Shown here: in pieces, positions 17,445-25,971 of the stretch | Position numbering within the stretch: position 1 is the stretch's first letter | How the letters are laid out: each line of letters starts with the position of its first letter | Assembly: GCF_014656355.1 (NCBI RefSeq) | Contig: NZ_BNCG01000009.1 | Location: 1 to 64,000 of the forward strand | DNA from: Camelimonas fluminis | GTDB taxonomy: Bacteria > Pseudomonadota > Alphaproteobacteria > Rhizobiales > Beijerinckiaceae | Reading direction: 5' to 3' | DNA length: 64,000 nucleotides | Program-made: the position numbers and the translations under genes | The notes under the pieces: model-generated | What the model was told of the DNA's origin: nothing | The model's input: only the letters and a program-made list of their open reading frames with translations | Database searches by the model: none

Positions 17445-17792
17445 TCAGTAGCAGCGGCGGCGCCAGATGATTTCGCCCCAGGGCGTCACGTGCTGGCGCA
17501 TGACGCAGCGCGGGCCGCGCCAGTAGCCGTAACGCGGGCCGTAGTGGTGGCCGTGACGCCACCCGGGCCGGTGATGCCCCCAATGCGGGCCATGCCCGTG
17601 ACCATGGCCAACCCCATGGTGGCCGTGGCCATGCCCATGCCCGTGACCGTGGCCATGGCCGCCCGGGCCGGCGACAGCCGCGTCGGACATGACGACGGCC
17701 CCACCTGCGGCGGCGACCGCCAGCCCCGCCGCCAGCAGCGCTGCGCGGATGGTTTTGCCGGATGTGATGGCGCTGATTACGTTCCCCAACAT
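17445..17792 (-). CDS. Secreted His/Gly-rich small protein
   Basis: A 115-residue protein with a predicted signal peptide: basic start, hydrophobic 'IRAALLAAGLAVAAAGGAVV', and a likely cut near residue 41. The mature part is dominated by alternating His-Gly (about residues 46-72) and His/Tyr/Arg/Trp residues. It ends with the block 'RCVMRQHVTPWGEIIWRRRCY', whose two cysteines could form a disulfide. Similar small exported proteins with this C-terminal pattern are common and uncharacterised in Rhizobiales. The His run suggests binding of Ni, Zn or Cu, which is inference. AAGGGAG eight bases upstream fixes the start at 17792. The C-terminal third is unlike simple repeat and argues that the frame is real. 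Confidence 0.8.
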   Translation of the reverse strand: MLGNVISAITSGKTIRAALLAAGLAVAAAGGAVVMSDAAVAGPGGHGHGHGHGHGHGHHGVGHGHGHGPHWGHHRPGWRHGHHYGPRYGYWRGPRCVMRQHVTPWGEIIWRRRCY

Positions 17793-18180
17793 GGCGGTTC
17801 TCCCTTGCCGGATGGTTTGTCGGGAAGCGGTTTCGCTCCCCTTCATGCCCATGGGTCGCAGCAGCGGACAGAATGGTTCACGGCCTGGATGATTTTTTGA
17901 CCAGACGGCGTCAGCGGCTGGCATGCCGCCCCGTCGCTGACGCACGGAATATTGGTTTGAACCAAAGCGACGCGGGCAGCGACACACAGGCGCCGGCGTC
18001 ATCGCCGGCGAAGCCAGAGCGGATCCGGGCAAAACCGGAACCATCCTCTATCTTCTTGATCTGGCGCGATTTCCTCATGCAATTGATATCCTCGCAGGGA
18101 GGAAACGCTCTATATTTGCCTGACGCGCGGCGCCGCCCGAAATGGGCGCGCCGTGCTCCAGATGATGACAGGTAACGGAT
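17793..18180. other. Divergent promoter region, His-rich gene and subtilase
   Basis: 388 bp between two divergently transcribed secreted-protein genes. It should contain both promoters. A GGAAC at about 18038 and GGAAAC at about 18102 could be ECF -35 elements, but I found no convincing matching -10, so I do not annotate a promoter. No gene is visible. Confidence 0.45.
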
Positions 18181-20082
18181 ATGTGGCGAGACACCCGCCG
18201 GGCAGGCGCACGGAACCGCATCGCAACGTCAATCGTGGCCCTGCTGCTGACGCTGCCGTTTGCCGAAGCCCAGGCCCAGTCGGACTGGCGTCAGCGTCCG
18301 GACTATTCAGGCCGGACAGAGCGCAGCGACGGCGGGCGGACGGAGCGCTGGCAGGGACAACCCGGAAACGCCCAGGGTTCACGCAACGGCTGGCGCGAGC
18401 GTCGCGGGCCGCACGACGGTCCCCGCCCCGTTCCGGGCGAGACGCGTCCGCGCCCGCCTGGGCCTCCGCCATACCATCCGCTGCGACCACGCCCGCGCCC
18501 CTTGCCTGACGGCGCGTATTATCCCCCGCCAGTCTGGGCGCCCGCGCCCTGGCGCCAGCCAGGCTACCCGGCGCCGGTCTATGTGGATGAGGATGATGAC
18601 GACGCGGTGGATGTGCGCCCGGCGCCGCAGCCGCGTCGCCGCCCCCCCGTGCGCGTTGCTCCGGAAAAAGCCGCCGCGCCGCCGAAACCGCCACGCCGGC
18701 CGCCGCCGGCCGCGGCTCCTCCCACGCCGCCGGCCGCACCGGCCCGCGCCGACAGCGGCGCGCCCCCCGCGGGCGAAACCCGGTTCGCGCCGCGTGAGGT
18801 GCTGGTGACGCTGGCGACCAGCTCCGGCGCGCCCCCGGCAGAACCACTGGCCCGCGATCTGGCGCGGAGCCAGCGTCTGCGCCTGTTGACCATGCGGCCG
18901 CTGGCGCTGACCGGCGTGCTGCTGGTTCGGTACCAGATACCGGACCAGCGCACCGTCAGCGCCGTCATCACCATGCTGGAGCGCGACAGCCGCGTGCTCT
19001 CCGCCCAGCCCAACTATCTCTACACATTGACCCAGACAGGGCCGACGCAGGCGGGGCCGACAGAGTCCGGGGTCGCCCAACCGGCGACGCCGCCGCCGGG
19101 CAGTCTCGCCGCCTCCCAGTATGGGCTGGAGCGGCTGCGGGCCGGCGTGGCGCATATCAGCGCCAGAGGCGCCGGCGTATTGACGGCGGTGATCGATTCC
19201 GGCGTCGATGACAGCCATCGGGAACTGGTCGGGGCCGTAACCAGGATCGTGGACGTGACGCAACCCGCCTCTGCCGGCGCGACGAGCGCTTCTGCCGACG
19301 CCCATGGCACGGCGATCGCCGGCATTATCGCCGCGCGCGACCAGATGAGCGGCGTCGCCCCCAGCGCACAGTTGATCGCCATCCGGGCCTTCGCGCCGGC
19401 GGCCGGCAAAACCGCCGCGGGAAAAGTCGCCGCCAGCCGCAGCGGCGCCCAGGGCTCGTCGCTGGCGGTCGTCCTGGCGCTGGAAGCCGCTGTGCAGGCG
19501 AAAGCGCGCGTGGTGAACATGAGCTTTGCCGGGCCGCGCGATCCCCTGTTGTCGAAGGCGCTGGCGGCGGCCGCCGCCAAAGGCGTGATTCTGGTCGCCG
19601 CCGTCGGCAATGACGGCCCGGAGGCTCCGCCGGCCTGGCCGGCCGCCGATCCCAACGTCATTGCCGTCACCGCCACCGACGCCAGCGACCAGCGCGTCGC
19701 CATCGCCAACCGTGGCGCGCATGTGGCCGTCGCCGCGCCTGGCGCCGACATTATCGGTCCCGCGCCAGGCAACGCCTACCAGTTCAGCACCGGCTCATCG
19801 ATGGCCGCCGCCCATGTCACGGGCGCGGTGACGCTGCTGCTGGAGGCAAATCCGGCGCTGACGCCTCCGGAGGCGCGCAAAATCCTGACGGAAACCGCGA
19901 AGGACCTCGGGCCCGCCGGACGCGACGCCGACACCGGCGCCGGCCTGGTTGACGCGGCCGCGGCGGTGAATGCAGCGAAGAAGGCCGCGAACGGGACCAA
20001 TGGCGGCGCCGTATCCGGAGAGCAGCCAGCCGCAAACCCGACCGCCAGGGCCGGGGAAACGCCTGCCGCCAGCGGTCCATGA
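18181..20082 (+). CDS. Secreted S8-family (subtilisin-like) serine protease
   Basis: A 633-residue exported protease. Residues 1-32 form a signal peptide ('LLLTLPFAEAQAQ'). A long Arg/Pro-rich spacer runs to about 200, then a propeptide-like domain at about 203-282 ('REVLVTL', 'SAQPNYLYTL'). The catalytic domain spans about 310-600 with the triad D339 ('VIDSGVDD'), H375 ('DAHGTAIAG') and S540 ('STGSSMAAAH'); N477 in 'GNDGP' forms the oxyanion hole. The tail after 600 is low complexity. The gene is near an ECF sigma/anti-sigma pair and a divergent His-rich secreted protein, suggesting an envelope-stress or extracytoplasmic set, though co-regulation is not shown. All catalytic residues are present, so it should be active after propeptide removal. 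Confidence 0.94.
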   Translation: MWRDTRRAGARNRIATSIVALLLTLPFAEAQAQSDWRQRPDYSGRTERSDGGRTERWQGQPGNAQGSRNGWRERRGPHDGPRPVPGETRPRPPGPPPYHPLRPRPRPLPDGAYYPPPVWAPAPWRQPGYPAPVYVDEDDDDAVDVRPAPQPRRRPPVRVAPEKAAAPPKPPRRPPPAAAPPTPPAAPARADSGAPPAGETRFAPREVLVTLATSSGAPPAEPLARDLARSQRLRLLTMRPLALTGVLLVRYQIPDQRTVSAVITMLERDSRVLSAQPNYLYTLTQTGPTQAGPTESGVAQPATPPPGSLAASQYGLERLRAGVAHISARGAGVLTAVIDSGVDDSHRELVGAVTRIVDVTQPASAGATSASADAHGTAIAGIIAARDQMSGVAPSAQLIAIRAFAPAAGKTAAGKVAASRSGAQGSSLAVVLALEAAVQAKARVVNMSFAGPRDPLLSKALAAAAAKGVILVAAVGNDGPEAPPAWPAADPNVIAVTATDASDQRVAIANRGAHVAVAAPGADIIGPAPGNAYQFSTGSSMAAAHVTGAVTLLLEANPALTPPEARKILTETAKDLGPAGRDADTGAGLVDAAAAVNAAKKAANGTNGGAVSGEQPAANPTARAGETPAASGP

Positions 20083-20402
20083 GTCATGCTCATGAACATT
20101 GCCGGGCACAGGCGCGCGAAGCCCGACCATGGAGCAAAGCCGTTGAACCGGGTGTTGCCCTGTCGCTTTGAACTGGTGCGTTTCTTCTGCGATGCAACGC
20201 CTGCTTCGCGGGACAACGCGCCAGATCATCGGCCCGTCGCAGTCGCCACCCGGTTTTGACCCGCGTCGCGAAAGCCGCCCCACCATCCCGCTCCGCGACG
20301 AACGCCCCTGGCCAGGCGATGACGCCGGCGGCCTGATCGCTGCTGGAGGCTGGACACATCGCAGGACAGGCCCCTGCTCCTGCCCGGCGCGCCCGGCTCC
20401 GC
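20083..20402. other. Intergenic, convergent gene ends
   Basis: 320 bp between the stops of the subtilase and the gene at 20403-21134. I see no gene, no clear terminator hairpin with a T-run, and no repeat. Open frames crossing it have no domain. Confidence 0.5.
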
Positions 20403-21134
20403 TCAGATGAACGCCCCGAGGTTCTCATACCGGCCGACGTTCCCCACGCGCGCGCCGCCGGTGAGCGCGCCCTTTGGCCATCCCTCAACCGCGATATGTG
20501 GTTTGGCCATCAACGCCGCCTGCGCGTCAGTCCAACGCGCTTCCGGCGCGAACACCACGCGGATATGGGCGCTTTCAATGACATGCGACGACACCTGCGT
20601 CAGCCCGGTCACGCCGGTGACCGGATAGTCGCCAAGCCCCAGAACGACGGGGTAATCGCCCGTCTCCCAGCGATGGTTCATCGGCCCGAAAAACGCCGCC
20701 GCCTCCTGGTAACGCGCCGCGCTGACGAAGATGGGCGATTCATCAGCGATAAAGCCCCGTTTCACCAGGTGTTCCCCCCAGTGCTGGAGATAGGGATTGC
20801 CATCGCCAAGCCCACGGCCGCGTGGAGATCCCGACCCGGCGATTTCCGGCAACACGCAGCTCCAGGAGAAATGCAGATGGTCCAGCTTGCGGGCGTCGAT
20901 CCGGCGAAGCACCGCGCCGATCTGCTCCGGCGTGGTCGGGTAGCCGCCGCGCGGACGGCGCAGACCGTTGGCGTTCACGAGATCAAAACAGGTGGCGCCT
21001 GGCCCCTTCAGGTCAAACGCATGCACGCTGACCCGGTCATATTCCGGGATGCTGCTCTGGAAGGACAGATCAAGCGGCCGGGAGATAGCTGGCCGCTCCG
21101 GTCGCCGGCCGCCGCGAGATGACCAGGGAAACAT
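20403..21134 (-). CDS. Protein of unknown function
   Basis: A 243-residue soluble protein that I do not recognise. There is no signal peptide or membrane segment. The middle carries 'RRIDARKLDHLHFSWSC', where a His-x-His may be a metal or catalytic site, and there are many aromatic residues ('NPYLQHWGEHLVKRGF', 'NHRWETGDYPVVLGL'). GGGAGAGG just upstream of the ATG at 21134 and codon use like the surrounding genes support a real gene. It stands alone: the upstream neighbour is the carboxyltransferase 200 bp away on the same strand. A structure prediction would be the best way to place it. Confidence 0.65.
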   Translation of the reverse strand: MFPWSSRGGRRPERPAISRPLDLSFQSSIPEYDRVSVHAFDLKGPGATCFDLVNANGLRRPRGGYPTTPEQIGAVLRRIDARKLDHLHFSWSCVLPEIAGSGSPRGRGLGDGNPYLQHWGEHLVKRGFIADESPIFVSAARYQEAAAFFGPMNHRWETGDYPVVLGLGDYPVTGVTGLTQVSSHVIESAHIRVVFAPEARWTDAQAALMAKPHIAVEGWPKGALTGGARVGNVGRYENLGAFI

Positions 21135-21333
21135 GCGTCCTCTCCCGCCTCAGGAAAGCGACATCATGCAACGCCCCAGGGGCGGGGCGCAGGGAAACCG
21201 CCAAGCAGGCGCCCTGGGGTCGCGTTGGCGACGCCTGGCGCGGCTTCCGGTCTGTGATCGCAAGCCGCGCCAGGCTTTCCTGTTTTTCGCCAGTCCCGCC
21301 CGACCAGGAAAACCCGCCTGGCGGGAAAGCGCC

Positions 21334-22899
21334 TTAAGGGCGGATAGCGAAATTGCTGCGGCCGGTTTCCAGGGTCGGCCACGCCAGATTGACGAAGTCG
21401 ACCAGCAGCGGCCGGGTTTCGCGCGGGTCGATGATCTCCTCCACCCAGAAGGTTTCGGCGCTGCGGAACGGCGAGCGCAGCTTGTTCAGCCGGTCCTCGA
21501 TTTCGGCCATCTTGGCGACGGGATCATCCGCCGCGTCGATGTCGGCGCGATAGGCGGCCTCGATGCCGCCTTCCAGCGGCAGCGAGCCCCAGCGGCCCGA
21601 CACCCAGGCGTAGCGGAAGCCGAAACGCCCCGCCGGCTTGTGCACGGCGCCGGCGACGCCGAAGGCGTTGCGGACGATCATGGTGCACCACGGCACCGTG
21701 GTCTGGTTCATGGCGGCGAGGGCCCGCACGCCCCAGCGGATGGTGGCTGCCTTCTCCGCCTCCAGGCCGATGAGGAAGCCGGGGCAATCCAGCATATAGA
21801 CCACCGGCAGGTGGAAGGTCTGGGCCAGATCCATGAAGCGGATGGCCTTCTCGCAGGCGTCCGCCGTCCAGGCGCCGCCGTAGAAATAAGGGTCCGAGGC
21901 CATCACTGCCACCGGCTTGCCGTCGATGCGGGCGAGGCCGGTGATCAGCGAACGGCCGAACATCTTGCCGAGTTCGAAGAAACTGCCCCTGTCCACCACC
22001 GCCTCGACGATCGGGCGCATCTTGTAGACCTTGCGGATGTCGCGCGGCACCGCCTTCAGCAGGCTCTCCTCGCGCCGCTGCGGATCATCGGTCGGGGCGA
22101 TCACCGGCGGCAGTTCGTGCACCGAATTGGGCAGATAGGACAGGAAGCGCCGGGCCGCCTCGAAGGCTTCCTCTTCCGTGTCCACCGCCATGTCGATGGC
22201 GCCGGAGCGGGTCTGGATTTCCCAGCCGCCGAGATCCTGCTTGCCCAGGGTTTCCACCGTCTGGCCGAGGCGCGCCACCAGCGGCGGGCCGGCGACGAAC
22301 ATCGCCGAGGTCTTCGACATCACCGAGAAATGGGTGGAGGCGAGGCGCGCCGCGCCAAGGCCGGCGACCGAGCCGAGGCCGAGACCGATCACCGGCACCT
22401 CGGCCAGATTGCTGGTCATCAGGTCGAAGCTCTCGCCGCCGCCAATGCCGCCCGGCAAATTGGCGCGGCCCTTGGTCTCGATGGTCTTCACCGAGCCGCC
22501 GCCGCCGGAGCCTTCGATCATGCGGATGATCGGCATGCGATATGCGGCGGCCATCTGCTCGGCCATCTGCGGCTTGGCGGCGATGGAGGCGTCGGCGGAG
22601 CCGCCGCGCACGGTGAAGTCATCGCCGACCACCACCACCGGGCGGCCATCGACCCGCGCCCGGCCGAAAACGCAATTGGACGGCGTGAACGCCTTCAGAT
22701 TGTTCTGCTCGTCATATTCAGCCATGCCGGCGACGGCGCCGGTCTCGTGGAACGTGCCGGCGTCGACCAGCCGCTCCACGCGCTCACGCACGGTCAGGCG
22801 ACCACCGTCGTGCTGACGCTTCACCTTATCGGCGCCGCCCATCTCATGCGCCAGAGCCTCGCGCCGCCGCAACTCATCGATTTCCGCCTGCCAAACCAT
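21334..22899 (-). CDS. Biotin-dependent acyl-CoA carboxylase, carboxyltransferase subunit
   Basis: A 521-residue carboxyltransferase (beta) subunit of the propionyl/methylcrotonyl/geranyl-CoA carboxylase class. The N-terminal half has 'GRLTVRERVERLVDAGTF' and the carboxyltransferase oxyanion region 'IEGSGGGGSV'. The C-terminal half has 'DPYFYGGAWTADACEKAIRFMDLA' and 'DCPGFLIG'. GGAGGAGC before the ATG at 22899 fixes the start; the frame to 22947 lacks support. No biotin carboxylase or biotin-carrier gene is in the window, so the alpha subunit must be elsewhere, or the enzyme works as a decarboxylase-type subunit. It is divergent from the CoA-transferase gene across a region with palindromes. 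Confidence 0.9.
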   Translation of the reverse strand: MVWQAEIDELRRREALAHEMGGADKVKRQHDGGRLTVRERVERLVDAGTFHETGAVAGMAEYDEQNNLKAFTPSNCVFGRARVDGRPVVVVGDDFTVRGGSADASIAAKPQMAEQMAAAYRMPIIRMIEGSGGGGSVKTIETKGRANLPGGIGGGESFDLMTSNLAEVPVIGLGLGSVAGLGAARLASTHFSVMSKTSAMFVAGPPLVARLGQTVETLGKQDLGGWEIQTRSGAIDMAVDTEEEAFEAARRFLSYLPNSVHELPPVIAPTDDPQRREESLLKAVPRDIRKVYKMRPIVEAVVDRGSFFELGKMFGRSLITGLARIDGKPVAVMASDPYFYGGAWTADACEKAIRFMDLAQTFHLPVVYMLDCPGFLIGLEAEKAATIRWGVRALAAMNQTTVPWCTMIVRNAFGVAGAVHKPAGRFGFRYAWVSGRWGSLPLEGGIEAAYRADIDAADDPVAKMAEIEDRLNKLRSPFRSAETFWVEEIIDPRETRPLLVDFVNLAWPTLETGRSNFAIRP

Positions 22900-23053
22900 C
22901 GAACGCTCCTCCGTGCCGGCGGCGGCAGGCGTTTCACCGGCAGGCAAAACCAGGCCCCGGCCCGCCGCGTCACGGACACCGCGCTCCTGGTCCCTCCCCG
23001 CCGGACGGGCGCGCCGCTCCGGACTTCACGGGCCGCCAATGCGACCCATTCTG

Positions 23054-23087
23054 TTATGCAAAATCGTTATACAAAATTTCATTTTGC
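23054..23087. promoter_or_regulatory. Candidate operator: direct and inverted repeats
   Basis: TTATGCAAAAT (23054-23064) and TTATACAAAAT (23067-23077) are direct repeats 13 bp apart. ACAAAAT (23071-23077) and ATTTTGC (23081-23087) make an imperfect palindrome around TTC. This AT-rich cluster in very GC-rich DNA, between divergent acyl-CoA genes, is probably a regulator binding site and/or promoter. The regulator is unknown. Confidence 0.5.
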
Positions 23088-23176
23088 TTGCCAGCCATGC
23101 AGAGGCGCGCCATCGTTCACCCGAAGCGCCCGACGCAGGCGCGCGGGATGTTCTCCAGCCGCCCGACAAGCGACAA

Positions 23177-23194
23177 CTCATTGACAAAAATGAG
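23177..23194. promoter_or_regulatory. Candidate operator: perfect 6-bp inverted repeat
   Basis: CTCATT and AATGAG are perfect inverted repeats separated by GACAAA. A TTGACA lies inside the palindrome (23181-23186), so the site could overlap a -35 element of the CoA-transferase promoter; no good -10 follows at 17 bp. The distance to the start at 23377 is about 180 bp. Confidence 0.4.
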
Positions 23195-23376
23195 CTAACT
23201 GTTTGTTGGCGCTGCAAACCGCCGCGCCAAAAGAATTCGGGCGCTGGCGTTCATCCACAGCCGCCAGCGCCAGTTTCCGCAGAAGCGGCCGAAACCAGCC
23301 GGCGAGTCGACGCCGGGAAACCAATGACACGGGACGGCCCAGGCCAGTCCCGGAAGGAAACGCAGGAGGAAGCGAC

Positions 23377-25875
23377 ATGCCGCTCAACGGCTTGCGCGTG
23401 GTCGAGGTCGGCTGTCTGCCCGCCGCTGGTTATACGGCGCAATTGCTCGCAGGGTTCGGGGCCGAGGTGGTGAAAATCGAGCCGCCCGGGGGCGATCCTC
23501 TGCGCGGTCAGGCGCCGTTCGCTGGCGGCGGCCCGGAGGCGCAACATTCAGGCGCGACCGGCGCCGCGTACGCCTTTCTGGCGGTTGGAAAGCGCAGCGT
23601 CGTGTTCGACGGCGACGCGGCCGCACAGGAAGAAGCGATGGAGCGGCTGATCGCCGGCGCCGACGTGCTGATTGCCTCCGATGGCCCACCCTTCGGCCAT
23701 CTGGACATCGCGGCCATCGCCGCCCGGCGTCCGGGGCTGGTCATTTGCGACGCATCGTGGTTTGGCCGCAGCGGACCCTACGCCGGCTGGCAGGGCGCTG
23801 ACGCCGTCTGCCGGGCGCTGGCCGGTCTGGTGGAGAATGTTGGCCCGACGGAAGGCCCGCCGCTGGCCGCGCCGGAGTTTCAGGCGCTGGTCACCGCCGG
23901 CGTCTCCGGCTTCATCGGCGTGATGGGCGCGCTGTATGGGCGTGAGCGCCATGGCGGCGGTCAGGCGCTGGAACTGAGCGTGTTCGAATCCTGCATCGCC
24001 CATTCGGAATATCAGTGCGCCGACGGCTGGCTACGCGGCGCCGGCTTTCCACGGGGCGGCGTCAACCGCTTCGCCCCAACCTATCCGCTCGGCGTCTACC
24101 GCGCCGCCGATGGCTGGATCGGCCTGACGGTGGTGACGCCGGCGCAATGGCGCGAATTCTGCAATCTGCTCGGCCTGGAGCACTTCGCCGCCCGGGCCGA
24201 CATGGCGACGGGCGAGATGCGGCTGGCCTTCGCCGACGAGCTGGACGCGATTTTCAACGAGCGCCTGTCGCAGCGGCCGATGGCGGAATGGTTCGCTGAA
24301 GCGCTGCGTCGCCGTCTGCCGATGGTTCCCGTCTGGGACATGGCGGAGATTGTCGGCAACCCGCAGTTCCGGGCGCGCGGCGCGATTGTCGACATCAGCG
24401 TCGACGGCCGCACGGCGGCGGCGCCGGGTTGCCCGCTGGCCCTCGCCGCGACGCCGCCACAACGCGGCGGCGTGGTCGAAGCGGCCGGCGCCTCCGCCCC
24501 GCCCGACTGGCCAGCGAAACCTGCGGGTCAGGCCGCAAGGGGCCTGCCGCTGGCCGGCGTCACCATCGTCGATCTCTCGATGGGCTGGGCCGGGCCCCTG
24601 TGCGGCCGGTTTCTCGCCGACCTGGGCGCGGACGTCATCAAGGTCGAGGCCTGTCGCTATCCCGACTGGTGGCGCGGCGTTGACGCAACGGAAGAGGTGT
24701 TTCGCGAGCGGCTCTACGAAAAGGCCGGCCGCTTCTGCGCGCTGAACCGCAACAAGCGCGGCGTCACCCTTGATCTCACGCACCCGGATGGCGTCGCCGC
24801 GCTCAAGCAGCTGGTTGCCCGGGCCGACGCGCTGATCGAGAACTACGCCGCCGACGTGCTGCCCAAGCTTGGCCTCGACTACGCGACCCTGCGTCAGGTC
24901 AATCCGCGGCTGGTGATGACCTCCATGTGCGCTTTCGGTTCGGCCGGACCGTGGAAGCAGGCGCGCGCCTATGGTTCGACCCTGGAGCAGGCCTCCGGTC
25001 TGCCCAGCATCGTCGGCCGCCCCCAGGATCCGCCGACGATGGGGCATATCGCCTATGGCGACGCCACCGGCGGCCTGAACGGCGCCGCCGCCACCCTGGT
25101 CGCCCTGCTGCACCAGTTGCGCTCCGGCGAGGGCCAGCACATCGACCTGTCGCAGGTGGAGTGCCTGATGCCGATGACGGCGCCGGCGATGATCGCCGCC
25201 TCGCTGGGCGCGGCGCCGGCCCGAACCGGCAGCCGCCACCCGGCTTTCGCCCCGCACAATTGCTACGCCGCCCAGCCGGACCCGGCCAGCGCCGACTGGC
25301 GCGTGCAGGGCGTGCAGATGCCGGCGCCAACCAATCCGCCGCCAGGGACTCGGGCCGAAGGCTGGGTGGTGATCGCCGTCACCGACGACGCCATGTGGCC
25401 AGCGCTGGCCAACGCCATCGGTCGGGCGGATCTGGCCAACGATCCGGCGCTGGCGACCGCCGCAGGGCGCAAGGCGCGGGAGGACGACATTGACGACGCC
25501 ATAAACGCCTGGTGCGCCGGACGCACGGCGACGCAGGCCATGGAGACCTTGCAGCAGGCCGGCGTGGCCGCCGGCCGCGCCCGGCCGGCGCTTGACCTTT
25601 ACAACGATCCGCATCTGGCGGCGCGCAACTACTGGCGCATCGCCCGCCGGGCGTGGATTGGCGACTTTCCCCACAGCGCCACGCCGTTCCGCGACGCCGG
25701 CGCAACCGGGGCGCCGCCCGTGCGCTTTCCGGCTCCGACCCTGGGCGAGCACAGCGTCGCTGTGTTGCGCGAGGTGATTGGCCTGTCCGAAGCCGGGATC
25801 GCCGCCCTGTTCGCCGGCGAAGTCACCGGCACGGAGGCGCTGCCGCCGCGCCCGCGCAGCATGGCGGCGGGGTGA
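23377..25875 (+). CDS. Double-domain CaiB/BaiF family (class III) CoA-transferase
   Basis: An 832-residue protein made of two CaiB/BaiF domains in tandem, about residues 1-385 and 389-832; family members normally have one domain of about 400. Each half begins with the family motif: 'PLNGLRVVEVG...LLAGFGAEVVKIE' and 'LAGVTIVDLS...FLADLGADVIKVE'. The second half keeps the catalytic aspartate, D562 in 'AYGDATGG'. The first half has Leu171 at the matching place, so only the second half is likely to carry the covalent chemistry. GGAGGA at 23364-23369 supports the start. The enzyme should move CoA between organic acids. It opens a plus-strand set with an MDR oxidoreductase and an SDR. Confidence 0.9.
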   Translation: MPLNGLRVVEVGCLPAAGYTAQLLAGFGAEVVKIEPPGGDPLRGQAPFAGGGPEAQHSGATGAAYAFLAVGKRSVVFDGDAAAQEEAMERLIAGADVLIASDGPPFGHLDIAAIAARRPGLVICDASWFGRSGPYAGWQGADAVCRALAGLVENVGPTEGPPLAAPEFQALVTAGVSGFIGVMGALYGRERHGGGQALELSVFESCIAHSEYQCADGWLRGAGFPRGGVNRFAPTYPLGVYRAADGWIGLTVVTPAQWREFCNLLGLEHFAARADMATGEMRLAFADELDAIFNERLSQRPMAEWFAEALRRRLPMVPVWDMAEIVGNPQFRARGAIVDISVDGRTAAAPGCPLALAATPPQRGGVVEAAGASAPPDWPAKPAGQAARGLPLAGVTIVDLSMGWAGPLCGRFLADLGADVIKVEACRYPDWWRGVDATEEVFRERLYEKAGRFCALNRNKRGVTLDLTHPDGVAALKQLVARADALIENYAADVLPKLGLDYATLRQVNPRLVMTSMCAFGSAGPWKQARAYGSTLEQASGLPSIVGRPQDPPTMGHIAYGDATGGLNGAAATLVALLHQLRSGEGQHIDLSQVECLMPMTAPAMIAASLGAAPARTGSRHPAFAPHNCYAAQPDPASADWRVQGVQMPAPTNPPPGTRAEGWVVIAVTDDAMWPALANAIGRADLANDPALATAAGRKAREDDIDDAINAWCAGRTATQAMETLQQAGVAAGRARPALDLYNDPHLAARNYWRIARRAWIGDFPHSATPFRDAGATGAPPVRFPAPTLGEHSVAVLREVIGLSEAGIAALFAGEVTGTEALPPRPRSMAAG

Positions 25876-25971
25876 AGCGGGCGGGCATCCCCGCGCCCCG
25901 CCGGTTGCGGGGCTCGCCTGACGGCCGCGCCGGCGCTACACAGGACGCAGCAATACGGGAGGAATGAAACG

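Larger units (their letters stand above)
22900..23376. other. Divergent intergenic region with two candidate operators
   Basis: 477 bp between the carboxyltransferase and the CoA-transferase gene. Much of it is GC-rich and empty, but two AT-rich islands stand out at 23050-23090 and 23170-23200, each with inverted repeats that are annotated separately. Both promoters should be here. No gene is visible. Confidence 0.55.

Noticed and set aside
20968-23184. 738-codon plus-strand frame across the carboxyltransferase
   Set aside because: Antisense shadow; Arg/His/Gly-rich with no motif, and the minus strand holds clear family blocks.
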